DNA of 64,000 nucleotides from Marinobacterium lutimaris (GCF_900108065.1 NZ_FNVQ01000002.1:805883-869882), one strand, 5' to 3'; counted from the stretch's first letter, positions 1 through 9,985 are shown. Notes: a model not told the origin generated them from the sequence alone. Translations and numbers: made by a program.

Positions 1-100
1 CCTCGAGACGTATATCATTGACAGTAAATGGAAATTCAGCCGCTTTCGCTTGAACAATCCACAAGAACGATATAAGTAACAATCCCAGCTTACGTTTCAT
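1..100 (-). CDS. bamA: Outer membrane protein assembly factor BamA, N-terminal fragment
   Basis: Only the first 33 codons lie in the window; the gene continues beyond base 1. The ATG is at 100-98. The translation begins with a basic n-region (MKRKLG), a hydrophobic core and an AKA-A cleavage region, giving a signal peptide of about 20 residues. The mature start FPFTVNDIRLE is typical of the first POTRA domain of BamA. BamA is the outer-membrane beta-barrel insertase. Its position just downstream of rseP is the conserved gammaproteobacterial order, which supports the call despite the short fragment. Confidence 0.85.
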   Translation of the reverse strand, partial: MKRKLGLLLISFLWIVQAKAAEFPFTVNDIRLE

Positions 101-146
101 GCTGCAGGTCTTAATTTCCGTATAGTGAATTCTTTTCGAAGCGTAC

Positions 147-1502
147 TCAGAGTCTGGCGATGTCGTTGAGGATGGCCAGGGCCATCAAACTGAACAACAA
201 AGCCATACCGATACGCAGGCCCATCATCTGCACTTTTTCGCTGACCGGGCGCCCTCTGACCAGTTCGATAAACTGATAAAGCAGGTGCCCGCCATCAAGC
301 ATCGGGATCGGCAGCAGATTGAGAACGCCGAGACTGATACTCAGGTAAGCAAGGAAGCTGACGAAAGACTCCAGCCCCGAGGCCGCCGAAGCCCCCGCCA
401 CTTTAGCAATGGTGATCGGGCCACTCAAGTTTTTTACCGAGATGGCGCCGGCGATCATTTTGCCGATAGCATCCAGCGTCAGCCCGATCATCTGACCGGT
501 TTTCTGCACCCCGATCCACAGTGCCTCGACAGGTCCGTGGCTGACTTCACGAAGCATGGAGTCAGGCCACTGCACGGACTGAACACCGGCACCAATAAAG
601 CCATACTGCTGACCATTGTCATCAACCCGTGTATCCGGCGTCACGTCGAGAGGCTGCTCAGTGCCGGAACGCAGAACGGTCATCCGCAGCAACTGACCTG
701 GAGAAGAGCGCACTGTCTCAACCAGTGCACGCCAGTCTTCTACTGCTGCGCCGTTCACCGCGAGCACTTTGTCGCCGACCTGCAAACCCGCACTCTGTGC
801 TGCACCGCCGTCGGTCAGCGCACCGATCACTGCAGGAATTTCCGGCTGATATGGCCGCAGCCCCAAGGCACCTATGGGCGACTCTTTCTCGAGATCCACA
901 CGCCAGTCAGACAGCTGAACGCTGTAATCCCGGGCTACGCCACGATCCGGCTCACCTGCGCGCAGCAGGATCGAGCCCGTTTCACCCACTCGCGCCGCAA
1001 GCCGCAGGTTAACTTCGTCCCAGGATTGGACTTCGTGACCATCCACGGCCATCAGCTCAACGCCCGGTGTAATTCCCGCCCGCGCCGCCAGGGAGTCGGT
1101 CTGAACACCCCCTACTACCGGGATAACAACGGTACTGCCCCAGAGAAACAGGAACCAGTACGCCAGCACCGCAAAAACCAGGTTAACAATCGGCCCTGCG
1201 GCGACAATCGCCATACGCTGCAGTACGGGCTTGTTGTTGAACGCCTGCGATCTAAGCGCCTCGGGGACATCGCCCTCACGCTCATCAAGCATACGTACAT
1301 AGCCACCCAGGGGTATCATCGCCACCGAATACTCGGTGCCGTCACGACCTTTGCGCAGCCAGAGCGGTTTACCAAACCCCACAGAGAAACGCAGCACCTT
1401 GACGCCACAGCGGCGCGCCACCCAAAAGTGCCCCCACTCATGGATGGTAACCAATATTCCTAGGGTGACGAGCGTGGCAAGCAGCGTCTGCACAATACTC
1501 AT
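147..1502 (-). CDS. rseP: RIP zinc metalloprotease RseP
   Basis: Site-2 intramembrane protease of the inner membrane that cleaves the anti-sigma factor RseA in the sigma-E response and clears remnant signal peptides. The 451-residue product has the zinc motif HEWGH at residues 21-25 in the first membrane helix. Two PDZ domains lie in the periplasmic middle part, and a second metal-ligand motif LDGG (Asp about 403) lies in the third helix, followed by a C-terminal helix. Length and layout fit the family (E. coli about 450). It starts 16 bp after cdsA; dxr, which usually lies between the two, is absent here. Confidence 0.97.
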   Translation of the reverse strand: MSIVQTLLATLVTLGILVTIHEWGHFWVARRCGVKVLRFSVGFGKPLWLRKGRDGTEYSVAMIPLGGYVRMLDEREGDVPEALRSQAFNNKPVLQRMAIVAAGPIVNLVFAVLAYWFLFLWGSTVVIPVVGGVQTDSLAARAGITPGVELMAVDGHEVQSWDEVNLRLAARVGETGSILLRAGEPDRGVARDYSVQLSDWRVDLEKESPIGALGLRPYQPEIPAVIGALTDGGAAQSAGLQVGDKVLAVNGAAVEDWRALVETVRSSPGQLLRMTVLRSGTEQPLDVTPDTRVDDNGQQYGFIGAGVQSVQWPDSMLREVSHGPVEALWIGVQKTGQMIGLTLDAIGKMIAGAISVKNLSGPITIAKVAGASAASGLESFVSFLAYLSISLGVLNLLPIPMLDGGHLLYQFIELVRGRPVSEKVQMMGLRIGMALLFSLMALAILNDIARL

Positions 1503-1518
1503 TTAAATCTCCGGGGAG

Positions 1519-2322
1519 TTAAAACATCGGCGCCCAGTGCAGCCCCAGCATAAAGATCGGCGCCGCCGCGGTGAGACTGTCGATTCGGTCCAGTATGCCG
1601 CCATGCCCAGGCAGAATACGACCACTATCCTTAATGCCCCGCTCTCGCTTGAACAGACTTTCAAACAGATCACCCAGCACCGATGCCAGACAGGTCACCA
1701 CTGAAAGCGCCACGAGGTAGACCAGAGCCGTCGCCGGAAGTTCGCGCCACAGCCCGATTACCAGACCGATAACAACACTGGTGGCCAAACCACCAAGCAA
1801 GCCTTCGACCGTTTTTCCAGGACTTACACTCGGAATCAGCTTGCGCTTACCCAATAGCTTACCGGCACAGTAAGCCCCCGTATCCGCACCCCAGACCAAC
1901 AGCATAAGCATCACCAGGGCCAGCGTGCCCTGATCCATCGATTTGAGCAGCACCAGCGCCAGCCAAGCCGGCACGATCACCACCAACCCTACCAGCAGCT
2001 TCAGCTTCTGACAGTTCAGCTTTTTGGCGGGATAACTCACCACCAGGTAGCAGGCAAAGAGCCAGAAAAGGAACGCAAACACCAACACCGGGGTATAGAT
2101 GGCCGACGCCGCGAAGTGCAGCAACGCCACCGCGGCCAGACATACCAGCATGTATAACCAGCGACCGGCAACTCCCAGGGAAGCGAAGTTACCCCATTCA
2201 TGGGCTGCCAAGGCCACAACCCCAGCGGCACAGAGCGCAAAAGCAAGAGGAGAAAGATAGAAGACACCCAGCAGCACCAGAGCGGCAAGAATGACTCCGG
2301 TGATCAACCGCTGTTTAATCAT
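1519..2322 (-). CDS. cdsA: Phosphatidate cytidylyltransferase
   Basis: Makes CDP-diacylglycerol from phosphatidic acid and CTP, the branch point of phospholipid synthesis, in the inner membrane. The 267-residue product is almost entirely hydrophobic with several membrane helices. Near residues 220-250 it has the CDP-alcohol cytidylyltransferase signature, seen as SLFKRERGIKDSG then GHGGILDRIDS. The ATG overlaps the uppS stop by 8 bp, so translation is probably coupled. The usual downstream neighbour dxr is missing and rseP follows directly. Confidence 0.96.
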   Translation of the reverse strand: MIKQRLITGVILAALVLLGVFYLSPLAFALCAAGVVALAAHEWGNFASLGVAGRWLYMLVCLAAVALLHFAASAIYTPVLVFAFLFWLFACYLVVSYPAKKLNCQKLKLLVGLVVIVPAWLALVLLKSMDQGTLALVMLMLLVWGADTGAYCAGKLLGKRKLIPSVSPGKTVEGLLGGLATSVVIGLVIGLWRELPATALVYLVALSVVTCLASVLGDLFESLFKRERGIKDSGRILPGHGGILDRIDSLTAAAPIFMLGLHWAPMF

Positions 2323-3079
2323 GTTGTTCGGCCTTTAGCTGTTCGCTGGTTTTGCCAAATCGACGCTCTCTGGTACAAAAATCCAGGATCGCTTCGCGAA
2401 TCTGCTCTTTACCAAAGTCGGGCCAGTAAAGCGGTGAGAAATAGAACTCGGTATAGGCAAACTGCCAGATAAGGAAGTTGCTGACGCGCTGCTCTCCCCC
2501 GGTGCGAATGCAAAGATCCGGTTTGGGAAGATCCGCCAGGCAGGTATGACGATCAAGCAGCTCCGCATCAATCTGATCCGGACTCAACTCGCCACGCACA
2601 CAGGCTTCGGCCAGCTGTTTCGCGGCGTTACAGATATCCCACTGGCCGCCGTAGTTAGCCGCCACATTCAGCTGAAAGCCCGTACAGCCGGCGGTATCCT
2701 CTTCAGCCTGGGCGATCCGCTTTTGCAGATCCTTACTGAAGCGGCTGCGATCACCGATGATGCGCAGGCGAATATTATTCTTCACCAGCTTCGGTACTTC
2801 GCGAATCAGGGCGATACGGAACAGCTCCATCAGCCCGCGCACTTCCAGCGCTGGCCGCCGCCAGTTCTCGCTGCTGAAAGCAAACAGCGTCAGTGCTTCA
2901 ACACCGTTCTCGATACAGCCCTCGATGACGCGTTTTACGCTGTTCACGCCGGCACGATGCCCCGCCAGCACACCCTTACGATGCAGCTTGGCCCAGCGAT
3001 TGTTGCCATCCATGATGATTGCGATGTGACGCGGAGGCGCTTTCCCGTGCGGGAGATTTTTATTCGTTGCGTCGGACAT
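2315..3079 (-). CDS. uppS: Undecaprenyl diphosphate synthase (cis-prenyltransferase)
   Basis: Condenses isopentenyl diphosphate onto farnesyl diphosphate to make the C55 carrier for peptidoglycan and O-antigen. The N-terminal motif IAIIMDGNNRWA holds the catalytic Asp, and RTGGEQRVSNFLIWQ plus YTEFYFSP near the C-terminus are family signatures. I chose the ATG at 3079 (MSDATNK, 254 aa). An in-frame GTG at 3085 would add two residues. A 16-bp-stem hairpin lies just upstream, between frr and this start. Confidence 0.95.
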   Translation of the reverse strand: MSDATNKNLPHGKAPPRHIAIIMDGNNRWAKLHRKGVLAGHRAGVNSVKRVIEGCIENGVEALTLFAFSSENWRRPALEVRGLMELFRIALIREVPKLVKNNIRLRIIGDRSRFSKDLQKRIAQAEEDTAGCTGFQLNVAANYGGQWDICNAAKQLAEACVRGELSPDQIDAELLDRHTCLADLPKPDLCIRTGGEQRVSNFLIWQFAYTEFYFSPLYWPDFGKEQIREAILDFCTRERRFGKTSEQLKAEQHD

Positions 3080-3091
3080 GGTCACTCAACA

Positions 3092-3124
3092 AACAAATGG
3101 GGCGGCCAGGCCGCCCCATTTGTT
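3092..3124 (-). terminator. Strong hairpin between frr and uppS
   Basis: A perfect inverted repeat: the 16-base arm 3092-3107 and its complement 3109-3124 flank a single base, so the real stem is about 14 bp with a small loop. Read on the minus strand it starts 3 bases after the frr stop and is followed by a T-rich run (TTTGTTTGTTG) up to the uppS start. It could be a terminator with readthrough, or an mRNA-processing or stabilising element. Confidence 0.7.
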
Positions 3125-3127
3125 GCA

Positions 3128-3685
3128 TCAGATTTCCATCAGGTCAGTTTCTTTCTGCGCCAGCAGCGCATCGACTTCGCCGACGTATTTGTCGGTAATC
3201 TTCTGAACCTGGTCTTCACCACGACGGTTTTCGTCTTCGGTGATCTCTTTTTCTTTCAGCAGATCCTTGAAGTCGCCGTTGGCATCGCGACGGATGTTAC
3301 GGATCGCCACGCGAGCGTTTTCCGCTTCCACACGCGCCTGACGGATGTAGCCCTTACGGGTCTCTTCGGTCAGCGCCGGCATCGGCACGCGGATCACGTC
3401 ACCGCTGGTGGCCGGGTTGAGGCCCAGGTCGGATTTCATGATCGCTTTTTCGATCTCCGGCACCATTTTCTTTTCCCAGGGGTTGATCATCAACGTACGC
3501 GCATCTTCGACGGTAACGTTGGCCACCTGCTGAATCGGCATCATGGAGCCGTAGTAAGAGACCTGAACTGAATCCAGAATCGCCGGAGTAGCACGTCCCG
3601 TGCGGATCTTTTTGAAATGCTCGGTCAGAGACTCGATACTTTTCTTCATACGCGCTTCGGCGTCTGACATTATCTCACTGATCAT
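3128..3685 (-). CDS. frr: Ribosome recycling factor
   Basis: With EF-G, splits the post-termination ribosome. The product has 185 residues, exactly the family length. It starts [13 protein letters not shown] and has the conserved [13 protein letters not shown] segment near residues 28-40 and PWEKKM near residue 70. It starts one base after the pyrH stop, so the two are almost certainly co-translated, as in most proteobacteria. Confidence 0.98.
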   Translation of the reverse strand: MISEIMSDAEARMKKSIESLTEHFKKIRTGRATPAILDSVQVSYYGSMMPIQQVANVTVEDARTLMINPWEKKMVPEIEKAIMKSDLGLNPATSGDVIRVPMPALTEETRKGYIRQARVEAENARVAIRNIRRDANGDFKDLLKEKEITEDENRRGEDQVQKITDKYVGEVDALLAQKETDLMEI

Positions 3686-3686
3686 C

Positions 3687-4433
3687 TTATTCTCCAGCGG
3701 TTGTGCCGCAGTCTATCAGGGTGCCTTCGTCACCGCCGACAACCAGGTTGACGAGCGCACCGTGCTTATTCATGTTGAACACGCGTACCGGCATATTGTG
3801 GTCGCGCGTCAGGCAGATGGCTGTCATATCCATGACGCCCAGCTGCTTTTCCAAAACCTCATCAAAGCTCAGACGGGTGTAACGCTCAGCCTTGGGATCC
3901 TTCATCGGATCGGCGGTGAACACACCATCCACTTTGGTTGCCTTCAGCACCACGTCGGCCTCGATCTCGATACCGCGCAGACAGGCTGCCGAGTCGGTGG
4001 TAAAGAACGGATTACCGGTTCCGGCGGCAAAGATTACCACATCTCCCTGATTCAGGTAGCGCATGGCGTTACGGCGATCATAGTGATCAACCACACCGCT
4101 CATCGGAATCGCGGACATGACGCGGGTAGCGATATTGCAGCGCTCCAGCGCTTCACGCATCGCCAGGGCATTCATCACTGTCGCCAGCATCCCCATATGG
4201 TCGCCTGTGACCCGATCCAGACCGGCCGCGCTCAGCGCTGCGCCACGGAAAAGGTTACCGCCACCAATCACCATACCAATCTGCACGCCAATCCCGACCA
4301 ACTGCCCGATCTCCAGCGCGACACGATTGAGCACCTTCGGATCGATACCGAAATTCTCATCGCCCATCAGCGCTTCGCCGCTCAGCTTCAGCAGGATACG
4401 TTTATATTTTGCGTGTTTATCGGTAGGAGGCAT
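3687..4433 (-). CDS. pyrH: UMP kinase
   Basis: Phosphorylates UMP to UDP; a hexameric amino-acid-kinase-fold enzyme. The N-terminal [12 protein letters not shown], the GGGNLFRG motif and the C-terminal [13 protein letters not shown] are family hallmarks. A longer frame starts with TTG at 4448, but that codon lies next to the GGAG that serves as ribosome binding site for the ATG at 4433 ([10 protein letters not shown], 248 aa). I therefore use 4433. It sits between tsf and frr in the standard order. Confidence 0.96.
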   Translation of the reverse strand: MPPTDKHAKYKRILLKLSGEALMGDENFGIDPKVLNRVALEIGQLVGIGVQIGMVIGGGNLFRGAALSAAGLDRVTGDHMGMLATVMNALAMREALERCNIATRVMSAIPMSGVVDHYDRRNAMRYLNQGDVVIFAAGTGNPFFTTDSAACLRGIEIEADVVLKATKVDGVFTADPMKDPKAERYTRLSFDEVLEKQLGVMDMTAICLTRDHNMPVRVFNMNKHGALVNLVVGGDEGTLIDCGTTAGE

Positions 4434-4519
4434 GAGTGGATTCTCCAAAGAGGGTGGGGACAGAGAGAGTGTAAAGCATCAACACGGGCCAGGCGAAGCC
4501 CAGCCCGCGGTGTTACCGA

Positions 4520-5380
4520 TCAGCCTTTCAGCTGTTCAGCAACCTCTGCAGCGAAGTCTTTAACTTCAACTTCGATACCTTCACCGACTTCAACGCGCAC
4601 GAAGGACACGAGCTCGGCACCAGCTGCTTTAACCAGCTGACCAACGGTCTGGTCCGGGTTCTTAACGAACGGCTGCTCAACCAGGCTGTTTTCGGACAGG
4701 AATTTCTTCAGACGGCCACCAGCCATCTTTTCCTTGATCTCTTCCGGCTTGCCTTCCATATCCGGCTGAGCCTTGATGATCTCTTTTTCGCGATCCAGCT
4801 CTTCCTGCGGCATATCTTCCGGCTTGGCTACACGCGGGTTAACCGCTGCAACGTGCATAGCAACGTCACGAGCCAGTTCAGCGTCACCAGCGGTCAGAAC
4901 AACCAGGGAAGCGATGCGGTTGTTGCTGTGAACGTAGCCATCAACAACAGCGCCTTCAACAACCATGATGCGACGTACGGTGATGTTTTCGCCGATCTTC
5001 TGTACCAGCGCTTCACGAGCGGATTCCAGGTCGCCAGCCATCAGGGCAGCAACGTCGTCCTGCTTGTCAGCGAAAGCCTTGTCGACAACCTTGGCAACGA
5101 AGCCCAGGAAGTTGTCGTCGCGGGCAACGAAGTCGGTTTCGGAGTTAACTTCAACCACAACAGCGTAGCTGTTGTCGTCTGCAACCTTGACAGATACCAC
5201 ACCATCAGCGGCAACACGGCTGGCTTTTTTAGCCGCCTTCATACCGGAGGATTTACGCAGATCGTCGATCGCTTTATCGATATCGCCTTCAGCCTCGACC
5301 AGTGCTTTCTTGCACTCCATCATGCCCAGACCAGTACGTTCGCGCAGTTCTTTAACCATCGCTGCGGAGATGTTCGCCAT
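4520..5380 (-). CDS. tsf: Translation elongation factor Ts
   Basis: Nucleotide exchange factor for EF-Tu. The 286-residue product starts [27 protein letters not shown], with the UBA-like N-terminal domain. The conserved dimerisation core includes [15 protein letters not shown] near residues 80-94. It is downstream of rpsB, separated by a hairpin with a T-tract that probably sets the rpsB:tsf transcript ratio. Confidence 0.98.
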   Translation of the reverse strand: MANISAAMVKELRERTGLGMMECKKALVEAEGDIDKAIDDLRKSSGMKAAKKASRVAADGVVSVKVADDNSYAVVVEVNSETDFVARDDNFLGFVAKVVDKAFADKQDDVAALMAGDLESAREALVQKIGENITVRRIMVVEGAVVDGYVHSNNRIASLVVLTAGDAELARDVAMHVAAVNPRVAKPEDMPQEELDREKEIIKAQPDMEGKPEEIKEKMAGGRLKKFLSENSLVEQPFVKNPDQTVGQLVKAAGAELVSFVRVEVGEGIEVEVKDFAAEVAEQLKG

Positions 5381-5421
5381 GTCGGTTACCCCTATAAATA
5401 TTTCGCGTTAATTCTGAATCC

Positions 5422-5447
5422 AAAAAAGGGGAGCCAGGCTCCCCTTT
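5422..5447 (-). terminator. Intrinsic terminator or attenuator between rpsB and tsf
   Basis: An inverted repeat of AAAGGGGAGCC (5425-5435) and its complement (5437-5447). On the minus strand the stem is followed by six T residues (plus-strand A run 5422-5427). It lies after the rpsB stop (5488) and before the tsf start (5380). Partial termination between these two genes is known in E. coli; here the sequence supports the same layout. Confidence 0.8.
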
Positions 5448-5487
5448 ACGAATCGCTCAAGCTTAGCAGTCGCCTTTGACAGCCCGA

Positions 5488-6225
5488 TTACTCGGCAGCG
5501 TTCTGCTCTTCAACTTCTACGAATTCGCTTTTATCTCCAGCGTTTTCGCCAGCGCCTTCGACACAGGCATCAGCAACAGACTGCGCGTAGATCTGGATCG
5601 CACGCAGCGCATCGTCGTTACCCGGGATAACGTGATCGATGCCGTCCGGGTTGCTGTTGGTGTCGACGATACCGATAACCGGGATACCCAGTTTGTTGGC
5701 TTCGTTGATAGCGATACGCTCGTGATCAACGTCGATGACGAACAGCGCGTCAGGCAGACCGCCCATGTCTTTGATACCGCCGATAGACAGTTCCAGCTTT
5801 TCCATTTCGCGAGTACGCATCAGCGCCTCTTTCTTGGTCAGCTTGTCGAAAGTACCATCCTGAGACTGAGCTTCGAGCTCGCGCAGACGACGGATAGACT
5901 GACGGATAGTCTTGTAGTTGGTCAGCATACCGCCGAGCCAGCGGTGGTTGACGTAAGGCATGCCAGCGCGGGTAGCTTCTTCTTTCACGACCTTAGCGGC
6001 AGCGCGCTTGGTACCGACGAAAAGAACCTTGTTCTTGTTGGCAGCCATACCTTTGACCACGTCCAGCGCAGAGTTCAGCGCCGGCAGAGTGTGCTCAAGG
6101 TTGATGATATGGATTTTGTTGCGTGCGCCAAAGATGAACTGAGACATCTTCGGGTTCCAGTAACGGGTCTGGTGACCGAAATGAACGCCTGCCTTGAGCA
6201 GGTCACGCATGCTTACTTTAGCCAT
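5488..6225 (-). CDS. rpsB: 30S ribosomal protein S2
   Basis: Small-subunit ribosomal protein. The open frame runs further upstream to 6375, but homology begins at [25 protein letters not shown]. The ATG at 6225 is preceded by AGAGGAAA six bases away, so I use it (245 aa). Conserved elements include [23 protein letters not shown] and [12 protein letters not shown]. The C-terminus is acidic. First gene of the minus-strand operon, diverging from map. Confidence 0.98.
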   Translation of the reverse strand: MAKVSMRDLLKAGVHFGHQTRYWNPKMSQFIFGARNKIHIINLEHTLPALNSALDVVKGMAANKNKVLFVGTKRAAAKVVKEEATRAGMPYVNHRWLGGMLTNYKTIRQSIRRLRELEAQSQDGTFDKLTKKEALMRTREMEKLELSIGGIKDMGGLPDALFVIDVDHERIAINEANKLGIPVIGIVDTNSNPDGIDHVIPGNDDALRAIQIYAQSVADACVEGAGENAGDKSEFVEVEEQNAAE

Positions 6226-6483
6226 TCTGATATTTCCTCTGAACGGGTTAAAACCTCCACATATCCCACCGTCCAACCGCGTCAGCGGCACCCAGGAGCG
6301 GCGTGTCGACATGTGTGTGTTTTGTAATGTGCCAGGGGCACGGGATTTTGGGAGCGCTTTTATACCACAAAGCACCGCCCGATTGAAGCCGCCTTTCTAT
6401 GCGACGGCGTTTTTCGCTACAATTTGGGTTTCTCGCCTACCTGATAATCAGGCCACCCAACTCCACCCAACACCCGGAGCCCT
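6226..6483. promoter_or_regulatory. Divergent rpsB/map promoter region with rpsB leader
   Basis: 258 bp without a gene. On the minus strand a TATAAA -10 candidate lies at 6358-6363 with a poor -35, giving an rpsB leader of about 125 nt. A small GTGCC/GGCAC hairpin lies within that leader. Gammaproteobacterial rpsB leaders (t44 RNA) are S2-autoregulated; I see a plausible position for one but did not confirm the fold. On the plus strand TACAAT at 6418-6423 is a -10 candidate for map. Confidence 0.45.
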
Positions 6484-7254
6484 ATGAGCATCATCATTAA
6501 AACCCCGGAAGAGATCGAAAAAATGCGCGTCGCCGGCCGTCTGGCCGCTGAAGTTCTCGAGATGATCGAACCGCACATCCAGCCGGGCGTCACCACCGAG
6601 GAACTCGACCGCATCTGCCACGACTACATCGTCAATGAGCAGAAGGCGATCCCGGCGCCGCTCAACTACCACGGTTTTCCCAAATCAATCTGCACCTCGG
6701 TCAACCAGGTGGTTTGCCACGGCATCCCCGGACCGAAAAAACTCAAGCAGGGCGACATCCTTAATATAGACATTACCGTCATCAAGGATGGCTACCACGG
6801 CGATACCAGCAAGATGTTTTTTGTCGGTGAAGTCGCTCAGCACGCCGAGCGCCTGTGCCAGGTAACTCAGGAGTGCATGAACCTGGGTATCGCACTGGTC
6901 AAACCGGGCGTACACCTGGGCGATATCGGCGCGGTGATCCAGAAGCACGCCGAAAGCCACCACTACTCTGTCGTACGTGAGTACTGCGGCCACGGCATCG
7001 GCGCCGGCTTCCACGAAGATCCGCAGGTGCTGCACTACGGCCGCGCCGGCACCGGTGAAGTACTCGAAGCAGGCATGTGCCTGACCATCGAGCCGATGAT
7101 CAACGCCGGTAAGCGCCACGTAAAACTGAATAAGCGCGATGGCTGGACAGTGGAAACCGCGGATCGCCGCCTCACCGCCCAGTACGAGCACACGATTCTG
7201 GTCACCCCAGAGGGTCACGAGATTCTGACCCTGCGCACCGAAGAGAAGCTCTGA
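6484..7254 (+). CDS. map: Type I methionine aminopeptidase
   Basis: Removes the initiator Met from nascent proteins. The 256-residue enzyme has the pita-bread-fold metal ligands in the usual order: DITVIKDGYHGDTSKM (two Asp), GHGIGAGFHEDP (His), TIEPMIN (Glu) and TAQYEHTILVT (Glu). Divergent from rpsB as in E. coli, and followed by glnD after a 34-bp gap. Confidence 0.98.
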   Translation: MSIIIKTPEEIEKMRVAGRLAAEVLEMIEPHIQPGVTTEELDRICHDYIVNEQKAIPAPLNYHGFPKSICTSVNQVVCHGIPGPKKLKQGDILNIDITVIKDGYHGDTSKMFFVGEVAQHAERLCQVTQECMNLGIALVKPGVHLGDIGAVIQKHAESHHYSVVREYCGHGIGAGFHEDPQVLHYGRAGTGEVLEAGMCLTIEPMINAGKRHVKLNKRDGWTVETADRRLTAQYEHTILVTPEGHEILTLRTEEKL

Positions 7255-7288
7255 TCGCCCTGTCCGCAGTAACGGAGTAAACCGCGTT

Positions 7289-9985
7289 ATGACAACCCGT
7301 ACCCAGCCAACCGAGCAGTTCGCCCGCTATCTGGACGTCGCTTCGCTATCCCAGGAGCTTGAACAGAAACCACCGTTCAAGGTTCTCAAAAAGGCACTGC
7401 ACGACTCCCAGGAGACGATGAACGAGGCCTTCCGCCAGGGCGAGGATATTCGCCACCTGGTGTATGGCCGCGCCTGGGTACTGGATCAGATTCTGACGCT
7501 GGCCTGGCACCGTTTCGAATGGCCCGACGCCAACAGCGTCGCCCTGGTCGCCGTGGGTGGATACGGCCGGGGCGAGCTGCACCCGTTTTCGGATGTGGAC
7601 ATCCTGATTCTGGTCGACGGTGTCGAGGCGGAGAGTTTCGAAGAGAGCATCAGCAGCTTCCTGACACTGCTCTGGGATATCGGCCTGGAGATCGGCTCCA
7701 GCGTGCGCACCATCGACGACTGTTACCAGGAGTCGCGCAACGATATCACCATCGCCACCAACCTGATCGAATCACGCACCATCGTCGGTAGCGAAAAGCT
7801 GCAGCAGCAGATGTACGAACGGGTGACCTCCGAAGGCGCCTGGACCGACAAGGAGTTCTTCCGCGCCAAGTATGCCGAGCAGAAAGAGCGTCATGAGAAG
7901 ACCAACAACACCGAGTACAACCTTGAGCCAAACCTGAAAAACTCACCGGGAGGCCTGCGCGATCTGCAGACCATCGGCTGGGTCGCAAAACGCCACTTCG
8001 GTGCCACTTATATCCGTGACCTGGTAGCCCACGGTTTCCTGACCGAGTCGGAGCTGGATACGCTGAACAGCGGCGAACTCTATCTCTGGACTGTGCGTTA
8101 CGCCCTGCACATGATCAGCGGCCGTCGTGAAGACCGCCTGCTGTTCGATCATCAGCGCTCCCTGGCGGACTTTTTCAAATACCAGGATGACGACAGCGCC
8201 CTCGCCGTCGAACAGTTCATGAGCAAGTACTACCGTGTCGCCAAGGCGATGTCGGAGTTTAATGACATGCTGCTGCAGTACTTCGACGAGGTGATCCTGC
8301 GCGCCGAGGAAGAGCAGCATATCCGTCCGCTCAACAACCGCTTCCAGGTGCATAACGACTACCTCGAAGTCACCTATGACAAGGTGTTCGAGCACCATCC
8401 CTTTGCGCTGATGGAGCTGTTCGTGCTGATGGCGCAGCACGAAGAGATCAAGGGCGTGCGCGCCTCCACCATCCGCCTGATCCGTAACCATCGCCACCTG
8501 GTGGACGACACCTTCCGCAACGATATCCGCAACACCTCCCTGTTCATGGAGCTGCTGCGCTCACCCGAAGGCGTTTCCACCGAACTCAAGCGGATGAACC
8601 GTTACGGCATCCTGGGTCGCTACCTGCCCGAGTTCGGCCGCATCGTCGGCCAGATGCAGCACGACCTGTTCCATATCTACACCGTGGATGCGCACACACT
8701 GAAAGTGATTCAGATGATGCGCCAGTTCCGCCACCGCGATCACCGCGACAGCCTGCCGGTAGCGCACCGGGTGGTAAACCAGCTGCCGAAGATCGAGCTG
8801 CTCTACATCGCCGGCCTCTACCACGATATCGCCAAGGGGCGCGGCGGCGACCACTCGGAACTGGGCGCCGATGACGTGATCGCCTTCTGCCGTCGTCACC
8901 ATATTGCCCAGTGGGACACCCAGCTGATCGCCTGGCTGGTGCGCAACCACCTGAAGATGTCGATGACCGCCCAGCGCCGCGATCTGTCAGACCCTCAGGT
9001 GATCCATACCTTCGCCGAGCAGGTCTGCGACAGCATCCATCTGGACTATCTCTACGTGCTCACCGTGGCCGATATCAACGCCACCAACCACACGCTCTGG
9101 AACAGCTGGCGAGCCAGCCTGCTGCGCCAGCTCTACATGGAAACCAAGCGTGCCCTGCGTCGCGGTCTGGAAAATCCGGTCAACAAGACCGAGCGTATCG
9201 CCCAGGTGCAGCACGAAGCGCTGCAGGCGCTGTCACGCATGGGGGTCACCTCCAAGGCCGCCCGCGAGCTGTGGGAAACCCTCGGTGACGACTACTTCCT
9301 GCGTGAGGAGCCGAAAGCGATCGCCCATCACACCCAGGCGATCCTTGAGCACCCCCACACCGACATTCCGCTGGTTACGCTGGAGAAAACCTCCTACCGC
9401 AGCCACGAGGGCGCCACCGAGATCTTTATCTACACCCAGGACGCGCCGAACCTGTTCGCGGCCACGGTATCCACTCTGGACCAGCTGCAGCTCAGCGTTC
9501 AGGACGCACGCATCATCGTCAGTGAAAATGGCTACGCGCTGAACAACTACACCGTTCTGACCGATGATGACCAGCCGCTGTCGGACAACCCTGATTACCT
9601 CAACGCGATCCGCCAGCGCCTGATCGAGGAACTGGACGATCCGGATGACTACCCGGATATCGTGCAGCGTCGGGTACCGCGCCAGCTCAAGGCGTTTGCC
9701 ACCAAGACCCGCGTCCTGGTCAGCAACGACCCCAACCTGCAGCAGACCGTGCTTGAAGTGATTACCGCCGACCGTCCAGGGCTGCTGGCCCGTATCGGCC
9801 ATATCTTCGTCGAGTTCGGCATCACCCTGCGCAAGGCGAAGATCGCCAATGTGGGCGAGCGCGTAGAGGACTTCTTCTTCATCACCGATATGAATGATCA
9901 GCCGATCAGCGATCCGGTGCTTTGCGAACGCCTGCAAAAGGCGATCTGCGAACAGCTGGACGAACACGTCCAGCACAGCCAGTAA
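7289..9985 (+). CDS. glnD: Bifunctional uridylyltransferase / uridylyl-removing enzyme GlnD
   Basis: The nitrogen sensor that uridylylates PII when glutamine is low and deuridylylates it when glutamine is high. In order: nucleotidyltransferase motif GGYGRGELHPFSDVDIL near residues 91-107, HD phosphohydrolase motif LYHDIAKGRGGDHSELG near 513-529, and two C-terminal ACT domains (about 715-790 and 825-895) that bind glutamine. 898 residues, normal for the family. Acts upstream of the NtrB/NtrC/GlnA genes found at 55-60 kb in this window. Confidence 0.98.
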   Translation: MTTRTQPTEQFARYLDVASLSQELEQKPPFKVLKKALHDSQETMNEAFRQGEDIRHLVYGRAWVLDQILTLAWHRFEWPDANSVALVAVGGYGRGELHPFSDVDILILVDGVEAESFEESISSFLTLLWDIGLEIGSSVRTIDDCYQESRNDITIATNLIESRTIVGSEKLQQQMYERVTSEGAWTDKEFFRAKYAEQKERHEKTNNTEYNLEPNLKNSPGGLRDLQTIGWVAKRHFGATYIRDLVAHGFLTESELDTLNSGELYLWTVRYALHMISGRREDRLLFDHQRSLADFFKYQDDDSALAVEQFMSKYYRVAKAMSEFNDMLLQYFDEVILRAEEEQHIRPLNNRFQVHNDYLEVTYDKVFEHHPFALMELFVLMAQHEEIKGVRASTIRLIRNHRHLVDDTFRNDIRNTSLFMELLRSPEGVSTELKRMNRYGILGRYLPEFGRIVGQMQHDLFHIYTVDAHTLKVIQMMRQFRHRDHRDSLPVAHRVVNQLPKIELLYIAGLYHDIAKGRGGDHSELGADDVIAFCRRHHIAQWDTQLIAWLVRNHLKMSMTAQRRDLSDPQVIHTFAEQVCDSIHLDYLYVLTVADINATNHTLWNSWRASLLRQLYMETKRALRRGLENPVNKTERIAQVQHEALQALSRMGVTSKAARELWETLGDDYFLREEPKAIAHHTQAILEHPHTDIPLVTLEKTSYRSHEGATEIFIYTQDAPNLFAATVSTLDQLQLSVQDARIIVSENGYALNNYTVLTDDDQPLSDNPDYLNAIRQRLIEELDDPDDYPDIVQRRVPRQLKAFATKTRVLVSNDPNLQQTVLEVITADRPGLLARIGHIFVEFGITLRKAKIANVGERVEDFFFITDMNDQPISDPVLCERLQKAICEQLDEHVQHSQ

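Noticed and set aside
4482..4515. Inverted repeat between tsf and pyrH
   Set aside because: Arms are short and imperfect with no T-tract; too weak to call a terminator.
5226..6375. Extended rpsB start at 6375
   Set aside because: The extra 50 codons have no homology and overlap the promoter; the ATG at 6225 has an ideal ribosome site and the conserved S2 N-terminus.
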